The notes under the pieces were generated by a model. The model did no database searches and was not told the origin of the DNA. It was given only the letters and a program-made list of their open reading frames with translations. A program made the translations under genes and the position numbers. Shown here piece after piece: positions 46,255 through 54,971 of a stretch of 64,000 bases of DNA. Source of the DNA: Thiotrichales bacterium. GTDB taxonomy: Bacteria > Pseudomonadota > Gammaproteobacteria > Beggiatoales > Beggiatoaceae. How positions within the stretch are numbered: position 1 is the stretch's first letter; every line of letters begins with the position of its first letter. The stretch is from the NCBI GenBank assembly GCA_016744475.1, contig JADGEH010000004.1:26585-90584 (forward strand), read 5' to 3'.

Positions 46255-46932
46255 ATGCGTTACTTATTTATTGGCTATAGCGCGTTGGCTTTAGAAACCA
46301 TAAAAACATTACTACGACGCAATCATGATGTGATTTTGTTGGATAAAGAGCAACAACGGGTGGAAACTTTGCAAGGCGATCTAGATTGTCGCTTGTTTCT
46401 AGGTGATGGCAGTAATACTGAAGTGCTTGAAGAGCTGTATGATCCTCAAATTGAAACAGTATTTTGTTTAAGCGATGAAGAAGCCTTCAATATTTTGAGT
46501 TCTTTGAATGCTCAACTGCAAGGCTTTAAACACGTTATCACCGGTTTGCAAGATGAAGCCTCTGAATCGTTATGTTTAGAACTGGGTTTACATAACTTGT
46601 TTTTGCCCCTGCGCACGCTAGGTTGTCATCTGGCAGAATTTGCAGAAGGAGGGAATAGCCTAGATTTGCAAAGTTTAATTAAGTATGACGCTCGGTTATT
46701 TTCTTTTATCGCACAAGCAGAAGATGAAAAGCCCGTGTTTGATATTTCTTTACCCAGCAAATCACGTATTATCTGTGTATATCGTGATAGTGTTTATTTG
46801 TGGCCTGATGCCAGCATGGCATTACAAATGGGAGATGAAGTCGTCATGATTACTCATATACGTCATCTGGATACATTACGACAGCGTTGGGGTTCTAACA
46901 AGCGCGAACATCAAAAAATACCAACATCATAG
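46255..46932 (+). CDS. TrkA/RCK-like nucleotide-binding protein
   Basis: A 225-residue protein resembling TrkA/KtrA regulators: an RCK_N Rossmann domain (1-120) and an RCK_C domain (140-215, with LWPDASMALQMGDEVVMITH). The glycine-rich loop is FIGYSALALETIK, lacking the normal GxGxxG, so NAD(H) binding may be lost or changed. The strand-end acidic residue (LLDKE) and GDGSN are kept. It controls potassium uptake in relatives, but no trkH/trkG is adjacent. AGGAGG precedes the ATG by eight bases. It is 124 bp after the Hsp70-like gene. Confidence 0.78.
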   Translation: MRYLFIGYSALALETIKTLLRRNHDVILLDKEQQRVETLQGDLDCRLFLGDGSNTEVLEELYDPQIETVFCLSDEEAFNILSSLNAQLQGFKHVITGLQDEASESLCLELGLHNLFLPLRTLGCHLAEFAEGGNSLDLQSLIKYDARLFSFIAQAEDEKPVFDISLPSKSRIICVYRDSVYLWPDASMALQMGDEVVMITHIRHLDTLRQRWGSNKREHQKIPTS

Positions 46933-46981
46933 ATAACGATGCAACGGTAGGGTGATTAATAAAAGACAACACCTAATGACA

Positions 46982-47021
46982 AGACATAAAAAAGCCCCTT
47001 AAAAGGGGCTTTTTTATGTCT
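46982..47021. terminator. Strong bidirectional intrinsic terminator
   Basis: A 40-bp perfect palindrome with AAAAAAGCCCC / GGGGCTTTTTT in its arms and a two-base loop. It serves the RCK-like gene on the + strand and ppa on the - strand, with T runs on both. Confidence 0.93.
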
Positions 47022-47032
47022 AAATCCGTCTA

Positions 47033-47581
47033 TTAGAAATTAGGTTTTTCAGGCTCTTCATTATAACGTTCAATGCCTTCTTTAATTTCTGTATAGGCTG
47101 CATCAATGCCTTCCCAACCATCAATTTTAACCCATTTGTTATGTTCTACATCTTTGTAATGTTCAAAGAAATGCGCAATACGACGAATCAGGTATTCGGA
47201 TAAATCGTCCATAGATTTGACACCACGATAATCAGTACACACTTTATCAATAGGCACGGCTAAAATTTTTGCATCAGGGCCTGATTCATCCGTCATGCGT
47301 AACAAGGCGAGTGGACGACAGGTAATGACAGAACCACTGATGACAGGGATAGGGGTCAATACTAAAACATCTACAGGGTCGCCATCTTCGCCTAATGTGC
47401 TAGGTACATAGCCATAGTTGCAGGGATAATGCATGGAAGCACTCATGAAACGATCAACAAACATAGCCCCGGTGTGATGATCCACTTCATATTTCACGGG
47501 ATCGCTATGAGCAGGAATTTCGATAATGACATTCACCTGAGTAGGTACGTCGTCGCCAGGAGTTACGTGGTCAAGATTCAT
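47033..47581 (-). CDS. ppa: Inorganic pyrophosphatase (family I)
   Basis: A 182-residue soluble pyrophosphatase of typical bacterial length. The active-site signature is [11 protein letters not shown] (~residues 64-74). Other ligand segments are [28 protein letters not shown] and [16 protein letters not shown]. It hydrolyses PPi with Mg2+ and drives biosynthesis. It ends at the bidirectional terminator. Confidence 0.96.
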   Translation of the reverse strand: MNLDHVTPGDDVPTQVNVIIEIPAHSDPVKYEVDHHTGAMFVDRFMSASMHYPCNYGYVPSTLGEDGDPVDVLVLTPIPVISGSVITCRPLALLRMTDESGPDAKILAVPIDKVCTDYRGVKSMDDLSEYLIRRIAHFFEHYKDVEHNKWVKIDGWEGIDAAYTEIKEGIERYNEEPEKPNF

Positions 47582-47825
47582 AATATTTTATCCTTAGTTA
47601 GTGGACTTGTTCGGGATCAAAGGACAGCGCTTGTATACTTCAAACACTTAATAAGGTGCGCATTATCAATGTGTTCATTATGAGCGGTCGAAGTATAGCT
47701 ATCACCACACATGCGTTGTTGCGACATAACATGAAACGTTTTTAATCCTGAATAAGTTTGATGGTGAAATCTCATACTGAAAAAACTGTTAAGCTTGTTT
47801 TATTTTCTATTGCAATGCAACAAAA

Positions 47826-48257
47826 ATGTCTGAAATCCTACTATCAATACGTCATCCGCTGCGTTTTCGAGTTGGTTTTTCGCGGTGCTTATTAGTCGCC
47901 TTGAGTGTGATTCATTTGGGGGCTGGATTGAGCCTGTGTTTGACCCCTTTGCCTTGGCTAGGGTGTGCGTCCATAGGATTATTGATAATAGCGAGTTTTT
48001 ATCACCATGTACGCCGCCATCTGCTCTGGCAACAACGGCCTTTTTCTCGTGAGTTGGTCATGCAGCAGCATCAATTTTATCTAAATGATGAGCAGCAAGC
48101 CGATATTCTGGAGGCTTATGTGCAACAGTTTGTGGTGTTGATTTGGTTGCGCTTACCTCATCAGCGTAAAGACGTGTTAATGATCTGTTCTGATGCTGTG
48201 CCCGCAGATGAGTTTCGACGCTTGCGCGTGCGCTTAAAACACCCAGAAAGGAATTGA
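47826..48257 (+). CDS. YgfX (CptA) family membrane protein
   Basis: A 143-residue protein with two membrane helices (about 22-63, CLLVALSVIHLGAGLSLCL and LGCASIGLLIIASFY). A short soluble domain ends ICSDAVPADEFRRLRVRLK, the family hallmark. In E. coli the gene (ygfX/cptA) pairs with sdhE and has been described as a toxin acting on cell division proteins. Here no sdhE is adjacent; it is followed by a yheU homologue. The toxin role is uncertain. Confidence 0.8.
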   Translation: MSEILLSIRHPLRFRVGFSRCLLVALSVIHLGAGLSLCLTPLPWLGCASIGLLIIASFYHHVRRHLLWQQRPFSRELVMQQHQFYLNDEQQADILEAYVQQFVVLIWLRLPHQRKDVLMICSDAVPADEFRRLRVRLKHPERN

Positions 48258-48259
48258 GT

Positions 48260-48493
48260 ATGCAAATTCCCATCAATACTTTAGAAGCGGATACCTTGAC
48301 CAATATTATTGAGCACTTTGTGTTGCGTGAAGGCTCTGATTATGGTGCTCAGGAATATAGTTTCGCCGACAAAGTACAGCAGGTACGTCAGCAATTAGAA
48401 AGCGGCGAAGCAGTGCTGACTTATTCTGAACTGCATGAGTCCATCAATATTGTTTCAGCGCAAAAATTTACACAACAGCGACAAGAAGAGTAG
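48260..48493 (+). CDS. yheU: YheU family protein (UPF0270)
   Basis: A 77-residue protein matching YheU: MQIPINTLEADTLTNIIEHF, VLREGSDYG and SGEAVLTYSELHESINI. The ATG at 48260 has AAAGGA upstream and lies two bases past the ygfX stop. The biochemical function is unknown. A family 3 element begins two bases after its stop codon. Confidence 0.88.
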   Translation: MQIPINTLEADTLTNIIEHFVLREGSDYGAQEYSFADKVQQVRQQLESGEAVLTYSELHESINIVSAQKFTQQRQEE

Positions 48494-48495
48494 GT

Positions 48496-48661
48496 CTAGG
48501 CTCTGTTGACATTTGGAGGCTGGCGGCTTTTCGCCCCCTTTCCGTGCTTGACGGCGTTATTTTTTTCTACCCATGGAATGCATGGCTACGAAAAAAAGTG
48601 CCTTGTCAGCTCAAAAATGGCGCTAAAAATCCAATCAGCCCCAAATGTCAACAGAGCCTAG
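48496..48661. mobile_element. Family 3 MITE-like element
   Basis: A 166-bp element with perfect 21-bp inverted ends (start CTAGGCTCTGTTGACATTTG). No coding sequence. If the mobile unit starts at GGCTCTG, the boundary is CTA/TAG, so a short TA-containing target duplication is likely, as with IS5-group relatives. It lies just after yheU. Confidence 0.82.
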
Positions 48662-48680
48662 GTTTTGAAATCTTTTTATC

Positions 48681-48726
48681 CGACAAAAAAGCGGGTATGG
48701 CGCTTGCCATACCCGCTTTTTTGTCG
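48681..48726. terminator. Bidirectional intrinsic terminator
   Basis: Two perfect 21-bp arms (CGACAAAAAAGCGGGTATGG...) flank a four-base loop; each strand ends with a T6 run. It serves yheU on the + strand and the small membrane gene on the - strand. Confidence 0.92.
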
Positions 48727-48774
48727 CGTTCTAAAATGCTTAGGCATTCCATTAGTATCACCGAAAAACCACTT

Positions 48775-48996
48775 TTAGCGTTTCATTTCTGCCAGTAAAG
48801 TATTTTGATTTTCAACGACTTGAATGCTTTCAGGTAATAAACCCCAATGCGCCAATTGCGCTTGGATTTGCGCATAAAAATCATGCATATCGCCGCTCAT
48901 GATTAAAGCTACGTTAGCCAATAAAATCGCAGCACTGAAAATAATGCCAATAGTGATACGGGTGCGATTTGTGTTTTCCATAATATGATCATCCAT
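48775..48996 (-). CDS. Small single-pass membrane protein
   Basis: A 73-residue protein of unknown function. It has one membrane helix (TIGIIFSAAILLANVALIMSG) and a ~40-residue C-terminal tail with DFYAQIQAQLAHWGLLPESI. The ATG at 48996 is chosen, as CCCAGG lies upstream; another ATG is at 48981. It is divergent from recB and ends before a strong terminator, supporting a real gene. Confidence 0.6.
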   Translation of the reverse strand: MDDHIMENTNRTRITIGIIFSAAILLANVALIMSGDMHDFYAQIQAQLAHWGLLPESIQVVENQNTLLAEMKR

Positions 48997-49108
48997 GATT
49001 AAAACCTGGGAAGCCTTTAAGGCCATTAGGTAAAATTACGTATATATAATAGTTCTCTAATATTTATAAATCAAGCAAAAATTAACATAGGTTATATAAA
49101 AAATTTCA

Positions 49109-52100
49109 ATGCAAAACTTTAATCCTATTAATACACCTTTGCGGGGTGTCAACCTCATCGAAGCCAGTGCAGGTACTGGAAAGACCTACACTATTTCCAC
49201 TTTAGTAGTGCGCTTGATCCTTGAGCAAGCCTTGAGTATCAAGGAGATATTAGTCGTTACCTTTACTGAAGCTGCGACCGAAGAACTGCGTGATCGAGTG
49301 TTGAAGCGTTTGCAACAGGCGCACCAAGCTGTGCTACACGGTCATTGTGATGACGATACGCTGCGCGATATTTTGCTCAATCAAGCCGAGCCTGCGTTGT
49401 CGGCTGAGCGCTTAAACAATGCGCTGCGAGGCTTTGACGAAGCGCCTATCTTCACCATTCACGGTTTTTGTCAACGCATGTTGCAAGAAAATGCTTTTGA
49501 AAGTGGGGCGGCCTTTGATACGGAATTAATCACCAGCCAGCAGGCTTTAATGCAAGAAATTTGTGAAGATTTCTGGCGTATGCACTTTTACAGTGCAAAT
49601 AATCCGGCGGTGTCGGCATCGACTCAGACACCGACAGCACTCTTTGTGGCTTACGTGCTTGACCGAGGTTATAGCCCGCAAAAACTGTTGGAAATGGTCA
49701 GCGGACATTTGTCTCAGCCTTTATTGACCGTCATTCCTGAAGGACAAACGGCGTTACAAGCTGCGCTCAATAAGAGTTATGTACAGGCTTTTCAGGATGT
49801 ACAAGACAGTTGGCCCGTGGTGAGAGAAGACATCAAGCAGATGTTGCTCAGCAGTGATGCGTTAAACCGTCGGCAATATGCGCTGAAATCCATTCCTCAA
49901 TGGTGTGCTTTGATGGATGCATTATTGATGGGAGAGATTAAACCCTTATTGTTTGATAAGTTTGAACGGTTTTGTAGTCAAAATTTAAGCAGTGCTACGA
50001 AAAAGAACAAAACTACACCTGAACATGTGTTTTTTGATCTCTGTCAACAATTGCAAGAGGCCGCAGCGGGTTTGCAACATCATTATGAGCAACATTTATT
50101 AAGCTTAAAATTTGACTTATTTAAAACAGTGCGGCGAGAATTAACGCTGCGCAAACGTACACGTAACCAGCAATCTTTTGATGATCTATTAATGAATTTG
50201 TATCAAGGCTTGCAAGGTGAGCGCAGTGAAGTATTGGCCCAAGCCATTCGCCGTCAATATCGTGCGGCATTAATTGATGAGTTTCAAGATACGGACCCTT
50301 TGCAGTATGCTATTTTCCATCATTTGTTTAATCAACATCAGCCAGATGAGAATAAAGAACTGACTCCTACTTCTCAGTTTAAGCCCATTTTGTTCTTTAT
50401 TGGTGATCCTAAACAAGCCATTTATAGCTTTCGTGGTGCGGATATTTTCACTTATTTGAAAGCCAGTAGTGATGCTGATCAGCAATATACATTAGGCAAA
50501 AATTACCGTTCACATCCGCGCTTGATTCAGGCGATTAATCGTTTATTTGCTGATCTACATAAGCCTTTTTTGCTCGATAAAATTGCTTTTTATCCAGTCG
50601 ATGCGGCTAAACCCAACACGCTTTTAGAAGCCCCGCCCTTGCGTCTGTGGCATATCAGCCGCGCTCAAACGGATACGGATAGCAAGCTCATCAGCAAAGC
50701 TTGGGCTGAGCGTGAAATTCCCGGCATAGTCGCCAGCGAAATTGTGCGTTTGCTGCACAGCGAAGGCACGCAAGCGGGAGACATTGCAGTGTTAGTACGC
50801 ACTAATCGTCAAGCGCAACTGATGCAAGCGGCATTGCAAATGCGGCGCGTCCCTAGCGTGCTTTACAGTCGTGACAGTGTGTTCAACAGCCCAGAAGTGA
50901 ATGAAGTCTTGCACTTGCTGGCAGCGATTATTGAACCCGCTCATGAAGCTCGCTTACGTACTGCACTGGCGACAGAATTATTGGGCATTCAAGGCCATCA
51001 ACTCGACAGCTTGAGTGACCATGAACAGCGTTGGGAATCCTGGTTGCTGCGCTTTCGTGGCTGGCATGATACCTGGCAAAAACACGGTTTTATCCGCATG
51101 TTTCGTGGTGTCTTATTGGAGCAGCAAGTGCCCGCTCGCTTACTTAATTTACCCGATGGTGAGCGCCGTTTGACCAATGTGCTGCACCTTGGCGAAGTGT
51201 TACAACAAGCCTCAAGGCAACCGCGTCGTGGCCCTTTACGTTTATACAAATGGTTGACTGAACAGGTGTTACTCAGCCATGAAGAGGATGATTCTTATCA
51301 ATTGCGTCTGGAAAGCGATGCTGCCGCTGTAAAACTTGTGACGATTCATAAAAGCAAAGGTTTGGAATATCCCATTGTGTTCTTACCCTTTGCTTGGGAT
51401 GGTCAATTACGGGCAGAAAAGGCCGAGCAATTTAGTTTTCATCGAGAGGATGGCACGAGGATTTTAGATTTAGGTTCGCCGCAAATGGAAGTTCATCGTC
51501 AACATGCTTTGCTAGAAGAACGTGCAGAAAACTTGCGCTTGTTGTATGTGGCTTTGACTCGTGCTCAGTCGCGTTGCTATTTGCTGTGGGGCGCTTTTAA
51601 AGACGCGCAAACTTCAGCACTAGGTTATCTGCTGCATCAATCCAAAAAGCCAGGCGATACAGGTTTGGCTTTAACCTTGTCCAACACCAGCGATGAAGAT
51701 ATTGCGCAGGATTTGCAGCGATTGGTGGCTAGTGAGGCAGACAATAGCGATATTCAATTGTTGTCAGCGCCCTCGCCCAGTGACGATATTTATTCTCCAC
51801 CGCGTACTGAACTGCCTCATTTACACGCTAAAAGCTTTCAACGCCGCTTAGGCAAAGGCTGGCAATTAGCGAGTTTTACGGCATTGGTGGCGCATGAGCA
51901 GGGAGCCGAGCATCAAGTCGATATTCGTTTGCAACGCCGAGGCACCGAGGCAACAGAAAAGCCTTTTGTGCAGATGGCTGCCGAACCTGAACACACTATT
52001 GAACAATTGGATATGTTGAATTTTCCTGCGGGTGCACAAGCGGGTAATCTATTGCACGATATTTTTGAGCATTTGGATTTTCAACACAGCCATGAAGCCA

Positions 52101-52729
52101 CGATGAAAACGCTCATACACAGCAAATTACAGCAATATGGTTTTGAACCGATGTGGGGAGAGGTGTTATTTGAAGCCTTGCAAGACATTTTGCACACGCC
52201 ATTAGATGCGCAAACAGGCGTGAGCTTGTCGGATATTCCATTGAGCGCACGCTTGAATGAATTAGAGTTTTATTATCCCTTGAATCGCTTGGAACCCCAG
52301 GCTTTATACGCTATTTTGCTGCCCGTTTGGCAACAACACTGGCCTGATTTCCGGCCTTTTAAACCGCCACATTTTGATACTTTGCAAGGTTTTATGCGGG
52401 GTTTTATTGATTTGGTATTTGAATATCAAGGTCGGTTTTATGTGCTGGATTATAAATCTAATTTTTTAGGCCAACAGCCTGATGCCTATCATCAATCGCG
52501 TTTATTAGAGTCTATGCAGCAACATCATTATTTGCTGCAATACCACATTTACACAGTAGCCTTGCATCGCTACCTGCAACAACGCTTACCGAATTACAAC
52601 TACGCGCAACATTTTGGCGGGGTTTATTATTTATTTTTGCGGGGAATGAAACCCGACTGGGGCGCGACATATGGGGTGTTTTGTGATAAACCGGATGAGA
52701 GCTTGATTGAGGCTTTGGCGAGTTTGTAG
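49109..52729 (+). CDS. recB: Exodeoxyribonuclease V beta subunit RecB
   Basis: A 1206-residue UvrD-type helicase-nuclease, close to the E. coli length. Walker A is ASAGTGKT (19-26, K25); the Walker B/motif II is IDEFQDTDPLQ (~390); motif III is IGDPKQAIYSFRGADIF. Motif V/VI includes TIHKSKGLEYPIVFLPF and LRLLYVALTRAQ. The nuclease core is FIDLVFEYQGRFYVLDYKSNF (two short segments near 1100-1119). With RecC and RecD it processes double-strand breaks and degrades foreign DNA. recC and recD are not adjacent. It converges on lapB with one base between stops. Confidence 0.95.
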   Translation: MQNFNPINTPLRGVNLIEASAGTGKTYTISTLVVRLILEQALSIKEILVVTFTEAATEELRDRVLKRLQQAHQAVLHGHCDDDTLRDILLNQAEPALSAERLNNALRGFDEAPIFTIHGFCQRMLQENAFESGAAFDTELITSQQALMQEICEDFWRMHFYSANNPAVSASTQTPTALFVAYVLDRGYSPQKLLEMVSGHLSQPLLTVIPEGQTALQAALNKSYVQAFQDVQDSWPVVREDIKQMLLSSDALNRRQYALKSIPQWCALMDALLMGEIKPLLFDKFERFCSQNLSSATKKNKTTPEHVFFDLCQQLQEAAAGLQHHYEQHLLSLKFDLFKTVRRELTLRKRTRNQQSFDDLLMNLYQGLQGERSEVLAQAIRRQYRAALIDEFQDTDPLQYAIFHHLFNQHQPDENKELTPTSQFKPILFFIGDPKQAIYSFRGADIFTYLKASSDADQQYTLGKNYRSHPRLIQAINRLFADLHKPFLLDKIAFYPVDAAKPNTLLEAPPLRLWHISRAQTDTDSKLISKAWAEREIPGIVASEIVRLLHSEGTQAGDIAVLVRTNRQAQLMQAALQMRRVPSVLYSRDSVFNSPEVNEVLHLLAAIIEPAHEARLRTALATELLGIQGHQLDSLSDHEQRWESWLLRFRGWHDTWQKHGFIRMFRGVLLEQQVPARLLNLPDGERRLTNVLHLGEVLQQASRQPRRGPLRLYKWLTEQVLLSHEEDDSYQLRLESDAAAVKLVTIHKSKGLEYPIVFLPFAWDGQLRAEKAEQFSFHREDGTRILDLGSPQMEVHRQHALLEERAENLRLLYVALTRAQSRCYLLWGAFKDAQTSALGYLLHQSKKPGDTGLALTLSNTSDEDIAQDLQRLVASEADNSDIQLLSAPSPSDDIYSPPRTELPHLHAKSFQRRLGKGWQLASFTALVAHEQGAEHQVDIRLQRRGTEATEKPFVQMAAEPEHTIEQLDMLNFPAGAQAGNLLHDIFEHLDFQHSHEATMKTLIHSKLQQYGFEPMWGEVLFEALQDILHTPLDAQTGVSLSDIPLSARLNELEFYYPLNRLEPQALYAILLPVWQQHWPDFRPFKPPHFDTLQGFMRGFIDLVFEYQGRFYVLDYKSNFLGQQPDAYHQSRLLESMQQHHYLLQYHIYTVALHRYLQQRLPNYNYAQHFGGVYYLFLRGMKPDWGATYGVFCDKPDESLIEALASL

Positions 52730-52730
52730 C

Positions 52731-53903
52731 CTATTCACCTTCAATGCCTTGGATAGGCTTGACCGTATTCCACAACTTGCAACTAGGGCATTGCCAATGC
52801 AGGGTTTTGCCTGTAAAACCGCATTCACTGCATTTATAAATGGGGCGGTTTTTCAGTAATTGACTGGTGATGTCTTTGAGCAATAAAAAGTTTTCTCGCG
52901 CTTCGCCGTTGGCTTCAGGCAAGCTCATATCAATGAAATGATCCAGTCCGCGTAAAGAAGGGCGCACGCGCAGTTGCTTGACTACAAAATCTAAAGCTGT
53001 GCTCGAACCTTGTTGGTCGTGAATCAAACGTGCCAACACCAACATGGGCGTAATACCGCCATGTTTTTGCAAAATACGGTGTAAATAGTTCTGAAATTCA
53101 TCTAAACGCCCACCTTCACGGTAACAGTTTTGCAGAGGTTCAATAATTTCAGAAAGAAACAAAGCATCTTGTTGTTCAATGCGTTGGAAGGCCTGAATCG
53201 CTTGGGATAATTCACAGTTATCCAATGCCAGTTGGCCCTCTAGTAAGCTGGCACGCGCACAGCCGGGATCGATTTGTAACGCTTTGTTCAGGGTTTTATA
53301 GGCGGCTTCAGTTTGATGATCTTGACGTAAATTTTTAGCTTGTTCGCAATAGTATTGAGCAATCACAGGCTTCATGTCTTCGCCAGAATATTCCATCAGG
53401 CGCAGCGCCACATCAACGGCTTTTTCCCAATCTTGTTCTTGTTGATAAATATCTAATAATTGATGGCAGGAATAATGTTGATATTGTCCATCATCAATAA
53501 GTTCGAGAAATAAATGTTCAGCGCGGTCGAGTAAGCCTGCGCGTTGATAATCTTGAGCTAATTCAAGCAGTGCTAATGCGCGTTGTTGGGGATTAAGATT
53601 GGAGCGCACAACGAGATTTTGATGAATGCGGATAGCGCGATTAACCTCACCACGACGACGGAATAAAACGCCGAGTGCTAGATGGGTTTCGACGGTTTCA
53701 CTGTCAACGTCAATGAGTTTGATGAAGACATCAATGGCTTTATCAGGCTGCTCGTTAAGCAGGTAGTTTAGGCCTTGCAGATAATTGGAAGAGAGGTGAC
53801 GGGCGTTGTCTTCATTTTGGCGAAATAGACTGCGGCGTGCAGCTAACCAGCCAGAACTGGCGGCTACTGGCAATAATAGCCAAAATAGAAGGGAAAGCTC
53901 CAT
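52731..53903 (-). CDS. lapB: Lipopolysaccharide assembly protein LapB
   Basis: A 390-residue LapB (YciM). An N-terminal membrane helix (LLFWLLLPVAASSGWLAA) is followed by about nine TPR repeats (LNYLLNEQPDKAIDVFIKLI in the first). A C-terminal rubredoxin-like metal site has CSEC ... CPSC. LapB brings FtsH to LpxC and so limits LPS synthesis. It is two bases from lapA, and the pair follows the cmk-rpsA-ihfB cluster as in E. coli relatives. Confidence 0.95.
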   Translation of the reverse strand: MELSLLFWLLLPVAASSGWLAARRSLFRQNEDNARHLSSNYLQGLNYLLNEQPDKAIDVFIKLIDVDSETVETHLALGVLFRRRGEVNRAIRIHQNLVVRSNLNPQQRALALLELAQDYQRAGLLDRAEHLFLELIDDGQYQHYSCHQLLDIYQQEQDWEKAVDVALRLMEYSGEDMKPVIAQYYCEQAKNLRQDHQTEAAYKTLNKALQIDPGCARASLLEGQLALDNCELSQAIQAFQRIEQQDALFLSEIIEPLQNCYREGGRLDEFQNYLHRILQKHGGITPMLVLARLIHDQQGSSTALDFVVKQLRVRPSLRGLDHFIDMSLPEANGEARENFLLLKDITSQLLKNRPIYKCSECGFTGKTLHWQCPSCKLWNTVKPIQGIEGE

Positions 53904-53906
53904 GGC

Positions 53907-54206
53907 TTAAGCTTGATCGCGTGTAGCTGCGAGTTGGCTATTCAATTGTTGAATCTCGGCAGCATTTTGTTGCTGTGCTTTACGTAAGCGGTGTAGTTGT
54001 TGGCGCAATTTCAGCACCCAGCTCAGGCTAAACAATACGCCTAAAAAGACACCGATCCAAAGGCTGAGTAGCATGGCTACGGCTAAAGGTAAATGCAAGG
54101 AACCCAAAACATAATGCAATATAACCACATGAGGGTTGTAGACAGTGAAGATAACCCCCGCAGCAATGAGCAACGGAATGAACAGCCACACCAAAATGCG
54201 TAACAT
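53907..54206 (-). CDS. lapA: Lipopolysaccharide assembly protein LapA
   Basis: A 99-residue inner-membrane protein with two helices (LVWLFIPLLIAAGVIFTVY and LAVAMLLSLWIGVFLGVLFS). A C-terminal coiled coil follows (KLRQQLHRLRKAQQQNA). LapA is co-produced with LapB and helps in LPS assembly. The family DUF1049 layout is matched. Confidence 0.88.
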   Translation of the reverse strand: MLRILVWLFIPLLIAAGVIFTVYNPHVVILHYVLGSLHLPLAVAMLLSLWIGVFLGVLFSLSWVLKLRQQLHRLRKAQQQNAAEIQQLNSQLAATRDQA

Positions 54207-54326
54207 CCTTATTAGGTATCCTTGAAAAAGAAACTAAAAAAGTGATTATTCCTAAAACTTTATTCAATAAGCAATAAACCGACACTTTACTTATTACAAT
54301 ATAAAGCCTTTATCCTTGGAATAAAA

Positions 54327-54349
54327 AACAGGCTCTAAAAGAGCCTGTT
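54327..54349 (-). terminator. Intrinsic terminator of ihfB
   Basis: Ten-bp arms AACAGGCTCT / AGAGCCTGTT with a three-base loop. On the minus strand it is followed by a T6 run, 17 bp past the ihfB stop. Confidence 0.9.
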
Positions 54350-54366
54350 AGTGACAACAGGCCATC

Positions 54367-54660
54367 TTAAGTAGCCTGCAAATTTTCATTCACTCTGTCC
54401 CGCAATTCTTTACCTGGTTTGAAATGGGGTACATGTTTAGCAGGTAATTCCACTGAATCGCCCGTTTTGGGATTACGTCCCACACGCGGTGGACGATAAT
54501 GCAGGGAAAAACTACCAAATCCACGAATTTCTATACGCTCGCCGTTTTCTAAGGCTTGCGACATGTGCTCTAATAAAACTTTTACCGCAGCATCAATGTC
54601 TTTATGCGTTAATTGTGTTTGTTTTCCAGCTAATGCTTCCACCAGCTCAGATTTGGTCAT
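54367..54660 (-). CDS. ihfB: Integration host factor beta subunit
   Basis: A 97-residue HU/IHF protein starting [14 protein letters not shown]. The ATG at 54660 is chosen, as GAGGA lies six bases upstream. The DNA-binding arm includes the signature [21 protein letters not shown] with the intercalating Pro (NPKTG). It pairs with IhfA to bend DNA at promoters and recombination sites. It lies downstream of rpsA as in E. coli, with a 311-bp gap (54661-54971) that has only a weak CGCATCG/CGATGCG stem near 54807-54840. Confidence 0.95.
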   Translation of the reverse strand: MTKSELVEALAGKQTQLTHKDIDAAVKVLLEHMSQALENGERIEIRGFGSFSLHYRPPRVGRNPKTGDSVELPAKHVPHFKPGKELRDRVNENLQAT

Positions 54661-54971
54661 GTTGTGTCCTCTCACCATTGATAAGTGATGTTACGCAGAA
54701 GAAGGCTTAAGGGGTTTGGTTTTATTGATGAATAAAGAGAAACCACCTTAACTTCATGCTTGTTTTGATGGGCTCATAACAAATACAATCATTGAGTTTT
54801 TCAGTACGCATCGCGTAACGTGAACGTTTAAAACGATGCGAGATACTGAATCATTCACTGCATTAGCGCCGATAAAAACATAGCTAACGGCTAAATAGTG
54901 AATTGACGATGTCAGCACCTCGCATAGATTTTTAATACTACTCGCTAGTGTTAATTCTAGCGGGCAGATAT

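Noticed and set aside
48544..48798. 84-codon frame after yheU
   Set aside because: It runs through the family 3 element and the strong terminator hairpin.
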